A stretch of DNA of 14,705 bases from CAYWEP01 sp964457405 (GCA_964457405.1 CAYWEP010000026.1:1-14705), one strand, 5' to 3'. Positions 7,638 to 14,437 are shown, counted from the stretch's first letter. Translations and numbers: made by a program. The notes: generated from the sequence alone by a model not told the origin.

Positions 7638-8569
7638 AAAAGATAGTTATTATTACTGGAGCGGGGGGATTTATTGGAGCAAATCTGACACACCGACTCG
7701 TAAAAGAAAATTGCGAGGTGCATGTAATTACTAGGCCGAACAGCTCACTCTGGAGACTCAAGACTATTAAGAAGAGAATTATTGTTCATGAGGGGTTGTT
7801 GCATAATAAAAAGAAACTCAGCCAACATATAAAAAAAATCCGTCCTTCTTCTTTATACCACTTGGCCACGTATGGTTCCTATCCGATGCAACAAAATGTA
7901 CAAAGAATGATTGATACAAACATAACATATACACAAAATTTGCTTGAGGCAGTAAAAGATATTCCATATACACGGCTAATCGTTAGCGGTGCTTCAACTG
8001 AATACGGGAAAAAAAACAAACCGATGAGTGAATCGGATAAGCTTGAACCAATTAATACTTGTGCAGCAACGAAGGCCGGAGCGACATATTTATGTCAATT
8101 ATTTGCAAAAACATTCCACAAACCTTTGATTATATTTCGATTATTTAATGTATATGGCCCTTATGAAGAAGAGGGAAGACTCGTCCGTTCCGTTATTGAA
8201 TTCTCATTACAGGGCAAGCCAATAAAACTTGCGACTGGTCGCGAAGCTCGAGATTTGATTTTTGTTGATGATGTAATCGATGCTTTCCTTCATGGAGGGC
8301 AAAGAAAAAAAATTGAAGGCGACATCTTTAATGTTGGCACGGGAAAACAAACAACAATATTGCAACTGGCAAAAAAAGTTATTTCTCTTGTTGGACACGA
8401 TTCCCCAATCCAAATAGGAGCATACTCTGGAAGACCCTGGGATACATACTATTGGAAAGCAGATATGAGAAAGACAAAAAAAATCTTAGGGTGGGAAGCA
8501 AAAACATCCCTCGATGACGGATTGAAAAAAACAATACACTGGTATAAAGAACAATTGCATCGTGGATAA
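7634..8569 (+). CDS. Extended-SDR nucleotide-sugar enzyme with altered catalytic residues
   Basis: A 311-residue relative of the previous enzyme, with an intact cofactor motif GAGGFIG (9-15), HLATYG (76-81), RLFNVYGPY, RDLIFVDD and FNVGTG blocks. The active site is different. In SGASTEYG (118-125) the position that carries the catalytic Ser/Thr, five before the final Gly, is A120; S118, S121 and T122 lie nearby. The YxxxK motif reads C143-A-A-T-K147, so the catalytic tyrosine is a cysteine (codon TGT; TAT is one base away). Cofactor binding looks preserved but ordinary hydride chemistry should be impaired. It may be a noncanonical enzyme or a partner subunit of its neighbour. It overlaps the upstream gene by 4 nt and the downstream transketolase gene by 8 nt. 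Confidence 0.8.
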   Translation: MKKIVIITGAGGFIGANLTHRLVKENCEVHVITRPNSSLWRLKTIKKRIIVHEGLLHNKKKLSQHIKKIRPSSLYHLATYGSYPMQQNVQRMIDTNITYTQNLLEAVKDIPYTRLIVSGASTEYGKKNKPMSESDKLEPINTCAATKAGATYLCQLFAKTFHKPLIIFRLFNVYGPYEEEGRLVRSVIEFSLQGKPIKLATGREARDLIFVDDVIDAFLHGGQRKKIEGDIFNVGTGKQTTILQLAKKVISLVGHDSPIQIGAYSGRPWDTYYWKADMRKTKKILGWEAKTSLDDGLKKTIHWYKEQLHRG

Positions 8570-9380
8570 CATATCAGTCGAAAAATTAAAAAGCCTCGCA
8601 AAAGAAGTCAGACTGTTAACTCTAGATATCTCCTACAAAGGACAAACCGGACATGTTGGTTCTGCATTATCGATTAGTGACATCCTTACAGTGTTATACT
8701 TTTCAAAACTCCATATTAAGAAATCTATTCTTTCCTCAAACAAACGTGATAGATTTATTTTGAGCAAAGGTCATGCCGCAGCGGCTCTCTACGCCGTATT
8801 GTATAAAAAATCCATCTTATCCGAAAAAATACTCCTCTCTTTTTGCCAGGACAACGGTCTTTGTGAACATCCTGAAATTAAAGATCCAGGGATAGAAATG
8901 AGCGCAGGTTCCCTTGGCCATGGACTCTCATTTGGTACAGGCATTGCGCTTGGGCAAAAAAAATTGAAACAAAAAAACAACACATACGTGCTAATCAGCG
9001 ATGGAGAATCTGGGGAAGGATCTATTTGGGAGGCGGCACTTCTTGTGCCGAGATTGAAATTAGATAACCTAACAGTAATTATTGATTATAACAAATGGCA
9101 ATGTTTTGGAAAATCAAACGAGATTTCCAACCTGGAACCATTTGGTGAGAAATGGAAGTCATTTGGGTGGGCAGTTGCAGAAATAGATGGACATAATATC
9201 TTCCAAATAAAAAAAACTTTATATAAATTGCCATTTAAAAAAAATAAACCCTCTGTTATTATTGCCCATACAATATCCGGACGAGGTATATCTATCATTG
9301 AAGATAAACTTGTGGGGCATTACAAAGTATTTAATGAGCAGGAATATAAAAATGCGAGAGAGGGACTAATGAAATTATGA
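8562..9380 (+). CDS. Transketolase, N-terminal (TPP pyrophosphate-binding) subunit
   Basis: The 272-residue first half of a split transketolase. It carries G30-H31 in TGHVGSALSISD, the SKGH motif with H71, GSLGHGL (116-122), and the thiamine diphosphate/metal motif SDGESGEGSIWEA (146-158) followed by N177 in DYNKWQ. The start is a GTG eight bases inside the end of the upstream gene; no ATG fits the N-terminus better. It needs the C-terminal subunit encoded next, whose start overlaps by 4 nt. Transketolases move a two-carbon ketol unit between sugars. A split pair inside a sugar-nucleotide cluster may serve pentose supply, but in such settings it can also act on an activated keto-sugar to build a branch; the latter is inference from context. 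Confidence 0.88.
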   Translation: MDNISVEKLKSLAKEVRLLTLDISYKGQTGHVGSALSISDILTVLYFSKLHIKKSILSSNKRDRFILSKGHAAAALYAVLYKKSILSEKILLSFCQDNGLCEHPEIKDPGIEMSAGSLGHGLSFGTGIALGQKKLKQKNNTYVLISDGESGEGSIWEAALLVPRLKLDNLTVIIDYNKWQCFGKSNEISNLEPFGEKWKSFGWAVAEIDGHNIFQIKKTLYKLPFKKNKPSVIIAHTISGRGISIIEDKLVGHYKVFNEQEYKNAREGLMKL

Positions 9381-10303
9381 GAAAAGCATTTGTAAAGGCT
9401 TTGTGTGAGGTAGCAAAAAATGATAAAAGAATTTTTCTTATTACCGGTGATTTAGGCTTCAATATCTTGGAACCATTTAGAGACATGTTCCCAAAGCGAT
9501 ATCTTAATATTGGTGTTGCAGAAGCAAACCTTATGTCTGTCGCTGCGGGGCTCTCAACGACTGGCTTTGTTCCTTTTGCTTACTCCATTGCAACATTTGC
9601 TAGCATGCGGGCTTTCGAGCAAATACGAAATGACATCTGTCTACAAAATCTCAATGTAAAGATAGTTGGAGTTGGTGCAGGACTGGCATATACAAAAGCC
9701 GGTCCAACACACCACTCAATTGAGGATATTGCGCTGATGCGGACTCTTCCCAATATGACAATCATAGCGCCCGCCGATCCGCAAGCGGTATACCAAGTAA
9801 CAAAAAAAGTGGCCTCATATAAAGGGCCTGTATATGTGAGAATAGAAAGAAACCCAGAGATTGCTGTAATCAAAAAGTTGCACAGGTTTCAAATCGGAAA
9901 AGGATATACAATCACTTATAATGGTGGACTTGCTCTCGTAGCAACCGGCGGACAAATTGCGACGGCAGTAGGCGTTTCAAATCTTTTGCAAAAAAAGCGG
10001 ATTAAATCATCTGTATATGCATTTCCAACAATTCAACCGCTTGATGCGAGATTACTAAACCGCATAATAAACCATCATACGATACTAGCAACAATCGAAG
10101 AACACAATATGTACGGCGGATTAGCGTCAGCAATATCGGAGCAATTAAGTCAGACAGGTGCACATTTGACAGCAAAGCTTATTCGATTTGGCTTAAAAAA
10201 TGAATACTCTCCCATTTCAGCAGGTTACGAAACTTTTATGAATTATCACGGATTATCTAGAGAGCAAATTGCCAAAAAAATAGTAAATGAATTGCATGAG
10301 TAG
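9377..10303 (+). CDS. Transketolase, C-terminal (pyrimidine-binding) subunit
   Basis: The 308-residue second half of the split transketolase. The catalytic glutamate that activates thiamine diphosphate is E49 in NIGVAEANL (44-52). The aromatic/loop region GFVPFAYSIATF (63-74) and KAGPTHHSIEDIALMR (107-122) match the pyrimidine domain, and APADPQAV is the usual following block. The last third (about 185-308) is the transketolase C-terminal domain, with ATGGQIATAV and IEEHNMYGGLASAI. No sign of decay is visible. The ATG overlaps the stop of the N-subunit gene (ATGA), so the two subunits should be made together. The next gene also overlaps its 3' end. Sugar specificity cannot be read. Confidence 0.88.
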   Translation: MRKAFVKALCEVAKNDKRIFLITGDLGFNILEPFRDMFPKRYLNIGVAEANLMSVAAGLSTTGFVPFAYSIATFASMRAFEQIRNDICLQNLNVKIVGVGAGLAYTKAGPTHHSIEDIALMRTLPNMTIIAPADPQAVYQVTKKVASYKGPVYVRIERNPEIAVIKKLHRFQIGKGYTITYNGGLALVATGGQIATAVGVSNLLQKKRIKSSVYAFPTIQPLDARLLNRIINHHTILATIEEHNMYGGLASAISEQLSQTGAHLTAKLIRFGLKNEYSPISAGYETFMNYHGLSREQIAKKIVNELHE

Positions 10304-11204
10304 TAATTTTATGATTTCAACTCACTGTGCAATTTGCAAAGGAACAGAGGATCTAACTATTCTTTATCCTGCTAACTTTACTCCTGCAAAGATCACTGGA
10401 AAAAGATTTTCCGCTCGCCTCATTCCAGACAGAATGCATTATACAATTGTTCGATGTAAGCGATGTAGTCTCATATTTTCAAATCCAATTTTTCCTCAAA
10501 AGATAATTAATGAGCTCTATAAAAAAAGCGACTTCTTATATCAAACAGAAGCGAGTTATCTTGGGGAGACATATATTTCCTATTTCAAAAAAGTTATAGA
10601 GGGAAAAATAACTAACATGTCAGTTTTGGATATTGGATGTGGAAATGGCTTTTTTCTTAACGAACTCCAGGCCTTAGGAGTAAAAAAGGCATTTGGTGTT
10701 GAACCTTCGCTTGACTCTGTAGAGAAGGCTTCCGACAATATAAAAAAACGCATAAAGTTTGACATATTGCGTGAAGGATTGTTCAAAAAAAATTCTTTTG
10801 ACGTAATTTGCTGCTTCCATACACTTGATCATATCGTTGATGTAAACGAATTTCTTACAATTGTTTACTCACTATTGAAAAAAGGGGGTAAAGTTTTTTT
10901 TATTGTCCACAACACTGATGGGCTATCGGTTAAATTATTTGGAGAAAAATCAGTAATCTTTGATATTGAGCACATCTATTTATTTAACAAAGATACACTC
11001 TCAACAATATTTTCACATAACAAATTTAAGGTGAACCATGTTTTTGATATTACAAACAACTATCCACTGTCTTACTGGACAAAGCTTTTTCCAATGCCGA
11101 TTTCACTAAAAAAAATAGTATTGAAATTTTTACAAGCTACGAAGTTGGGATCTATCCCTATTCGCATTTCCGCCGGAAATATCGGTATATACGCCAAGAA
11201 ATAA
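10287..11204 (+). CDS. SAM-dependent methyltransferase with N-terminal zinc ribbon
   Basis: Probably methylates a sugar or other cluster intermediate. Numbered from the ATG at 10287, a zinc ribbon is formed by C14-x2-C17 and C57-x2-C60, then SLIFSNPIFP and a class I methyltransferase fold: motif I VLDIGCGNGFF (113-123), acidic E137 in GVEP, and a later FDVICCFHTLDHI. This two-part layout is common for methyltransferases in polysaccharide and deoxysugar clusters; both C- and O-methylation occur among relatives. The start is uncertain: ATGs at 10287, 10296 and 10311 all precede the first zinc ligand and none has a Shine-Dalgarno sequence; the first two overlap the transketolase gene. Its stop lies 2 nt from the end of the convergent glycosyltransferase gene. 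Confidence 0.8.
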   Translation: MNCMSSNFMISTHCAICKGTEDLTILYPANFTPAKITGKRFSARLIPDRMHYTIVRCKRCSLIFSNPIFPQKIINELYKKSDFLYQTEASYLGETYISYFKKVIEGKITNMSVLDIGCGNGFFLNELQALGVKKAFGVEPSLDSVEKASDNIKKRIKFDILREGLFKKNSFDVICCFHTLDHIVDVNEFLTIVYSLLKKGGKVFFIVHNTDGLSVKLFGEKSVIFDIEHIYLFNKDTLSTIFSHNKFKVNHVFDITNNYPLSYWTKLFPMPISLKKIVLKFLQATKLGSIPIRISAGNIGIYAKK

Positions 11205-11206
11205 TG

Positions 11207-12154
11207 TTACTTATGATTTTTTGTGTTTCGAAATATACTCTTCACAACGTATTTTGGACGAGCTTTTACTTCTTCAAATATTCTTCCAATGTATTGCCCC
11301 AATATACTAAGACAGAATAACTGTACCGACCCAAGAAAAAGTACAACTACCAGAATCGTAGCTACTCCTTCAGGCGCGCGATTAAAGATAAGTCTGATGG
11401 CAATTTCAGAGAGTATTGCTACCAATGCGAAGAGAAACATGGAGAACGAAATCACAGTTATAAGCCGTAATGGAACATAGGATACTGAAAATATTGCCAG
11501 TAACGCCCAATCAATATTTTTAAAAAAACTATTTGTGGTTTTCCCAAACATCCGTTCAGGTCTTACAAAAGGAATCCCTGTTTGCTTGAAACCGACCCAT
11601 GCGCGAAGTCCTCTTAAAAATCTGTCTCTTTCCGGGAATTGCCTTAACACATCAACAACCTTTCTGTCGATTAATGAAAAATCACCCGCGTCAAGTGGAA
11701 TAGGTATGTACGACATTTTATTAAAAACACGATAAAAAAGCTTATAAAAAATCGACATATACAGCGATGCTTCACGCTTTGCTCTTATACCATAAACAAC
11801 ATCGTATCCCTCATTCCATTTTTTGAAAAATTTTTCTATCATTTCCGGCGGATCTTGAAGGTCTCCATCGAGTAAAACAACCGCATCTCCTGAAGCAATA
11901 TCCATACCACTCGTAAATCCCATCTGCGAATTGAAACTTCTTGCATGGTTAATACCAATAACGTGCGCGTCTTTCTCAACAATATTTTTAATTACCAATT
12001 CTGAGTTGTCGGGACTTCCATCATTGACAAAAATGATTTCATAATCAGTTTGAATAGTTTTAAAAACGCGTGTGAGGCGCTGGTACATTATAGGAATTGC
12101 TCTCTCTTCCTTATAACAAGCAATAATCGCCGAAATTTTTTGTTTTGCTTTCAT
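11207..12154 (-). CDS. Family 2 glycosyltransferase, polyprenyl-phosphate sugar synthase type
   Basis: Transfers a sugar from a nucleotide donor to a polyprenyl phosphate at the inner membrane face (DPM1/GtrB/ArnC-like). The 315-residue protein has a GT-A domain starting KISAIIACYKEE, with FVNDGS (42-47), the metal/donor motif DGDLQDPP (96-103), DAGDFSLIDR (155-164) and RDRFLRGLRAWVGF (176-189). Two membrane helices follow (about 229-256 and 264-287), and the end GQYIGRIFEEVKARPKYVV is typical of the family. The reading frame also offers GTG at 12157 just before the ATG at 12154; the ATG is preferred. Its product could be the donor for the YfhO-like protein encoded in the same block. It is transcribed toward the methyltransferase gene. 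Confidence 0.9.
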   Translation of the reverse strand: MKAKQKISAIIACYKEERAIPIMYQRLTRVFKTIQTDYEIIFVNDGSPDNSELVIKNIVEKDAHVIGINHARSFNSQMGFTSGMDIASGDAVVLLDGDLQDPPEMIEKFFKKWNEGYDVVYGIRAKREASLYMSIFYKLFYRVFNKMSYIPIPLDAGDFSLIDRKVVDVLRQFPERDRFLRGLRAWVGFKQTGIPFVRPERMFGKTTNSFFKNIDWALLAIFSVSYVPLRLITVISFSMFLFALVAILSEIAIRLIFNRAPEGVATILVVVLFLGSVQLFCLSILGQYIGRIFEEVKARPKYVVKSIFRNTKNHK

Positions 12155-12225
12155 CACTTTATTTTTTTGAACGTGAACCTTACAGCTTCTTTAACAGCAT
12201 TATTTTACAAAATATTCGGATCTGA

Positions 12226-12330
12226 GTAGAATTTTTTTGCTGGCTCTGGGCAACATGTTTAGAACCTATGAATGGACGAAACCATATTAGCCACTCGATT
12301 ACAGCTACGCTTACATGAGCAAAATTCTAC
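12226..12330. repeat. Long-range inverted repeat between the GT2 and fic genes
   Basis: GTAGAATTTTTTTGC (12226-12240) is complementary to GCAAAATTCTAC (12319-12330) apart from three extra T. Directly inside it TGGCT (12241-12245) can pair with AGCCA (12289-12293). The gap of 227 nt between the two divergent genes is otherwise non-coding. It could be a structured leader, a regulatory element or the remnant of a small mobile element; nothing recognisable was found in it. Confidence 0.35.
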
Positions 12331-12334
12331 TATC

Positions 12335-12378
12335 TTGACTAATCTTATATAATCTTATATACTACCTATATAAGATTA
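12335..12378 (+). promoter_or_regulatory. fic promoter overlapped by three copies of a 12-bp operator-like repeat
   Basis: TTGACT (12335-12340), a 17-nt spacer and TATACT (12358-12363) form a near-consensus promoter, with a start point near 12370. The 12-mer TAATCTTATATA occurs at 12340-12351 and again at 12350-12361 as a direct repeat, and in inverted orientation at 12367-12378. The copies cover the end of the -35 box, the spacer, the -10 box and the start point, which is where a repressor would block transcription. The fic product ends in a winged-helix-like domain that could bind here. Confidence 0.65.
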
Positions 12379-12384
12379 GGATCT

Positions 12385-13457
12385 ATGTCTATACAATCCT
12401 TTGACCAACGACTTGCGCATATTACTCCTGAGATTTTATCATATATAGCAAAAATTGATGAACTCAAAGGAAGATGGACTGCTGGAGTACAACTCAACCC
12501 TATTGTTCTTGATAGGCTAAAACAATCAGTGCTTATTACCTCAACAGGTGCTTCAACCCGTATTGAAGGAGCAAAACTCTCAGACGAAGACGNNNNNNNN
12601 NNCTGATGCGCGGGATTTCTATTGAAAAATTCTCGGATCGGGATAAGCAGGAAGCGCAAGGATACTTTGAATTACTCCAAAACGTTTTTAACTCCTGGAA
12701 AGACCTGTCCTTTAACGAAGGCTTGGTGAAACATTTTCATAAGGAGTTATTAAAATACACAAAAAAGGATAAATTACATAGAGGAGAGTATAAAAAGAAA
12801 GAAAATAAGGTGCAGATGATCAACGCCGCTGGAGAATCGATTGGTGTTTTGTTTGATACAACTCCGGCATTTCGTACTCCTTCAGCAATAGTGGAGGTTA
12901 TTGAATGGACACAAAACGCATTCGTAGAAAAGAAGTACCATCCACTTTTAGTAGTTGGAGACTTTCTGGTTGAATTTTTACTTATTCATCCGTTTGAAGA
13001 TGGCAATGGACGGCTTTCAAGAATATTAACCAATTTATTATTGCTTAAGGAAGGATATCTCTACATGCCATATGTCTCTCATGAAAAACTTGTCGAGGAT
13101 AATAAACCTGAATACTACATGGCTTTGCGAAAAAGTCAGAAGGCTGTTCAAGCAAATCAGAATAATATCACTGCATGGCTCTCTTTTTTTCTAAAGATTG
13201 TTCTTACACAGTCACGCATGGCAGTTGATTTACTCTCTAGCGAGTATATTGAGAAAACACTCTCTTCAAATCAGTTAGCAGTATGGCAATACTTACAAAA
13301 AGTAACTGAAGCAACACCACTTGAGATTGCTAAGCAAGCCGGTATAGCTCGACCTACAGTAAACCAAGTAATGAATAAACTGATTAGATTGAAAAAAGTC
13401 GAGCGAATAGGACTTGGAAGAAGCACACGGTATCGTGTTGTAAATAGCAATCAGTAA
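12385..13457 (+). CDS. Fic-family AMP-transferase with C-terminal HTH (interrupted by assembly gap)
   Basis: Fic enzymes attach AMP or related groups from a nucleotide to target proteins. The N-terminal part carries the inhibitory motif S57-T-R-I-E61-G62, matching (S/T)xxxE(G/N), before the gap, so this is a class II self-inhibited Fic. The active-site motif HPFEDGNGRLSR is complete (bases 12987-13022). After the helical Fic core, the last 60 residues (AVWQYLQKV...PLEIAKQAGIARPTVNQVMNKL...RYRVV) form a winged-helix DNA-binding domain, as in SoFic-like proteins. Ten N at 12593-12602 put the two parts in different frames; a gap of 8 nt (or 8+3k) restores one protein, close to the usual ~360 residues. 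I therefore treat it as one intact gene, not a pseudogene. A weak AGGA lies 3 nt before the ATG. Confidence 0.82.
12593..12602. other. Assembly gap (10 N) inside the fic gene
   Basis: Ten unknown bases lie between codons for SDED and for LMRG. The usual family pattern here is 'DEE-V-x-x-LLRG', which calls for three codons beginning with G, that is eight unknown bases rather than ten. The length of the N run is therefore probably a placeholder. Confidence 0.95.
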
Positions 13458-13458
13458 T

Positions 13459-13589
13459 ACCCCTTTAGGTAGGTTTACCACCTTCCAGGTGGTTTAGCTT
13501 GGCACCTTTTCTTTCACTTCAGCCAAATGTTTGTTGCTCACACTAGCAATACTAGTGTAAAGCGAAATAAGGTATTCCTAAAAAGGGGT
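13459..13589. repeat. Nested inverted-repeat structure downstream of fic
   Basis: ACCCCTTT (13459-13466) pairs with AAAGGGGT (13582-13589), extended by AGG/CCT after a two-base bulge. Between these arms lie two perfect hairpins: ACCACCT-TCC-AGGTGGT (13477-13493) and ACACTAG-CAATA-CTAGTGT (13540-13558). The whole could fold as a branched RNA or a DNA cruciform. The first hairpin begins 20 nt after the fic stop and might help terminate transcription, but no run of T follows. No protein-coding gene is seen between 13458 and 13688. Confidence 0.5.
13477..13493. repeat. REP-like palindrome, copy 1 (ACCT-TCC-AGGT core)
   Basis: The core ACCTTCCAGGT (13480-13490) is the exact reverse complement of ACCTGGAAGGT found in two other places in the window. 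Here the arms are extended to a perfect 7-bp stem. Confidence 0.5.
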
Positions 13590-13623
13590 GCATGATTTCG
13601 TGTGGAAGCACGCTCACGATGCT

Positions 13624-13640
13624 CGCGACCTGGAAGGTTG
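13624..13640 (+). repeat. 17-bp repeat, left copy (REP-like palindrome copy 2)
   Basis: CGCGACCTGGAAGGTTG is identical to 14438-14454. CGACCT and AGGTTG can pair around a GGA loop with one G-U wobble. The left copy lies beyond the 3' end of the toxin gene, so the two copies bracket the toxin-antitoxin pair in direct orientation. Confidence 0.6.
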
Positions 13641-13688
13641 AATAAATTGAATAGATCATCTGGATCCATGTTCGAACGTGTTCTCAGC

Positions 13689-14048
13689 CTAATTTTTCGT
13701 CTCTCCTGTAATTATGTTGTATTTTCCGTACAATTCTCCTGGCTTTTTCTTTGTTAATAATGCAAGAAGTTTTTTATCTTGTTGTTCACGATCCATCTCT
13801 TGAGAAATACCAATTATGCCAGAGGATTTATCCGACTCAGCTAGCACTTTATAATCTTTCAAATTGTAGATAATCAATAGTCTCTTATGTTTTACCGCAA
13901 GTTTATATACTTCAGGATCTTTTAAGCCGGTAAAGTGAAGATCGTCACGAACATGTTTAACATCGTGATTGTGTTTGGTAAGGGGAAATCCTAAGGTAGG
14001 AGGTAAACCCTCGTCAAGGAGTAGTTTGTAGCGACGGAACTTTGTCAT
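13689..14048 (-). CDS. Toxin-like DUF5615 (PIN-like) protein, VapC45-type
   Basis: A 119-residue protein of the DUF5615 PIN-like family, whose members are putative ribonuclease toxins. Features: an opening strand with KLLLDEGLPP (D12, E13), then NHDVKHVRDD (27-36), GLKDPEVYKLAVKHKRLLI (41-59) and YNLKDYKVL (61-69). In many relatives the last block is T-x-D-x-DF; here the first acidic residue is N62 while D65 is kept, which may be a subfamily feature or may weaken metal binding. Its ATG lies 35 nt inside the end of the DUF433 gene, so the pair is a bicistron with antitoxin first, the common order for this system. No terminator with a T-run is evident after the stop; a near-palindrome (13667-13680) is all that is seen. 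Confidence 0.8.
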   Translation of the reverse strand: MTKFRRYKLLLDEGLPPTLGFPLTKHNHDVKHVRDDLHFTGLKDPEVYKLAVKHKRLLIIYNLKDYKVLAESDKSSGIIGISQEMDREQQDKKLLALLTKKKPGELYGKYNIITGETKN

Positions 14049-14289
14049 TTATGGGTTTATCAAGAATTTGAGTTACTTCAGAAATTGTACCACTTATGGT
14101 GTTTACATCAAGTTGAGGATACTCATACTCTCGAATCATCTCCGGTGTATACCCTTCTCGCATCAAATACATAATCCTTGATACAGGTATACGGGTCCCT
14201 TTAATAACCGCTGCTCCACCAAGAACATCTGGGGTTTTGCTTATAAATTTTAATTTTTGTGTATCAACTGTTATCGTAAGATCTGACAT
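14014..14289 (-). CDS. DUF433 antitoxin (VapB45-type)
   Basis: A 91-residue DUF433 protein, the usual antitoxin partner of DUF5615 toxins. The signature is TPDVLGGAAVIKGTRIPVSRIM (19-40): PxVxGG, then IKGTRIPVS, followed by LMREGYTPEMIREYEYPQL. DUF433 domains form a winged-helix-like fold and can bind DNA as well as the toxin, so it probably represses its own operon. A TATAAT box and a 13-bp inverted repeat lie 30-46 nt upstream of the ATG. The gene's last 35 nt encode the toxin start in another frame. The chosen ATG at 14289 gives the N-terminus typical of the family; there is no Shine-Dalgarno sequence. Confidence 0.85.
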   Translation of the reverse strand: MSDLTITVDTQKLKFISKTPDVLGGAAVIKGTRIPVSRIMYLMREGYTPEMIREYEYPQLDVNTISGTISEVTQILDKPINDKVPSLQTTP

Positions 14290-14318
14290 ATTGTTTTTGG
14301 CCTGGGTTACCTATGCTT

Positions 14319-14335
14319 ATTGGACACCAATTATA
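14319..14335 (-). promoter_or_regulatory. Candidate -10 box and operator of the toxin-antitoxin operon
   Basis: On the minus strand TATAAT (14335-14330) is followed at once by ATTGG-TGT-CCAAT (14331-14319), a perfect 5-3-5 inverted repeat covering the expected start point. A TTGACA (14348-14343) is present but only 7 nt from the -10 box, too close to serve as its -35; no better -35 is visible. The placement fits autorepression by the antitoxin. Confidence 0.45.
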
Positions 14336-14437
14336 CCTCATTTGTCAATACCTGGCACCATTTGCCCCGCATGAGTTATGTAAGAACTTTTGCAGCTGTG
14401 TTTGCGACATGTTGTACCGCAGAGGAATTATTGGCTC

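Noticed and set aside
12606..13457. Separate Fic protein starting at ATG 12606, or a broken fic pseudogene
   Set aside because: The frame change is caused by the arbitrary length of the N run; the inhibitory motif before it and the Fic core after it belong to one protein.
13667..13680. GTTCGAAC resembling a tRNA T-loop, and a similar GTTCGAA at 14538-14544
   Set aside because: No T-stem, anticodon arm or acceptor stem can be built around either; the first is part of a near-palindrome CA-T-GTTCGAAC-G-TG and the second of a small hairpin.
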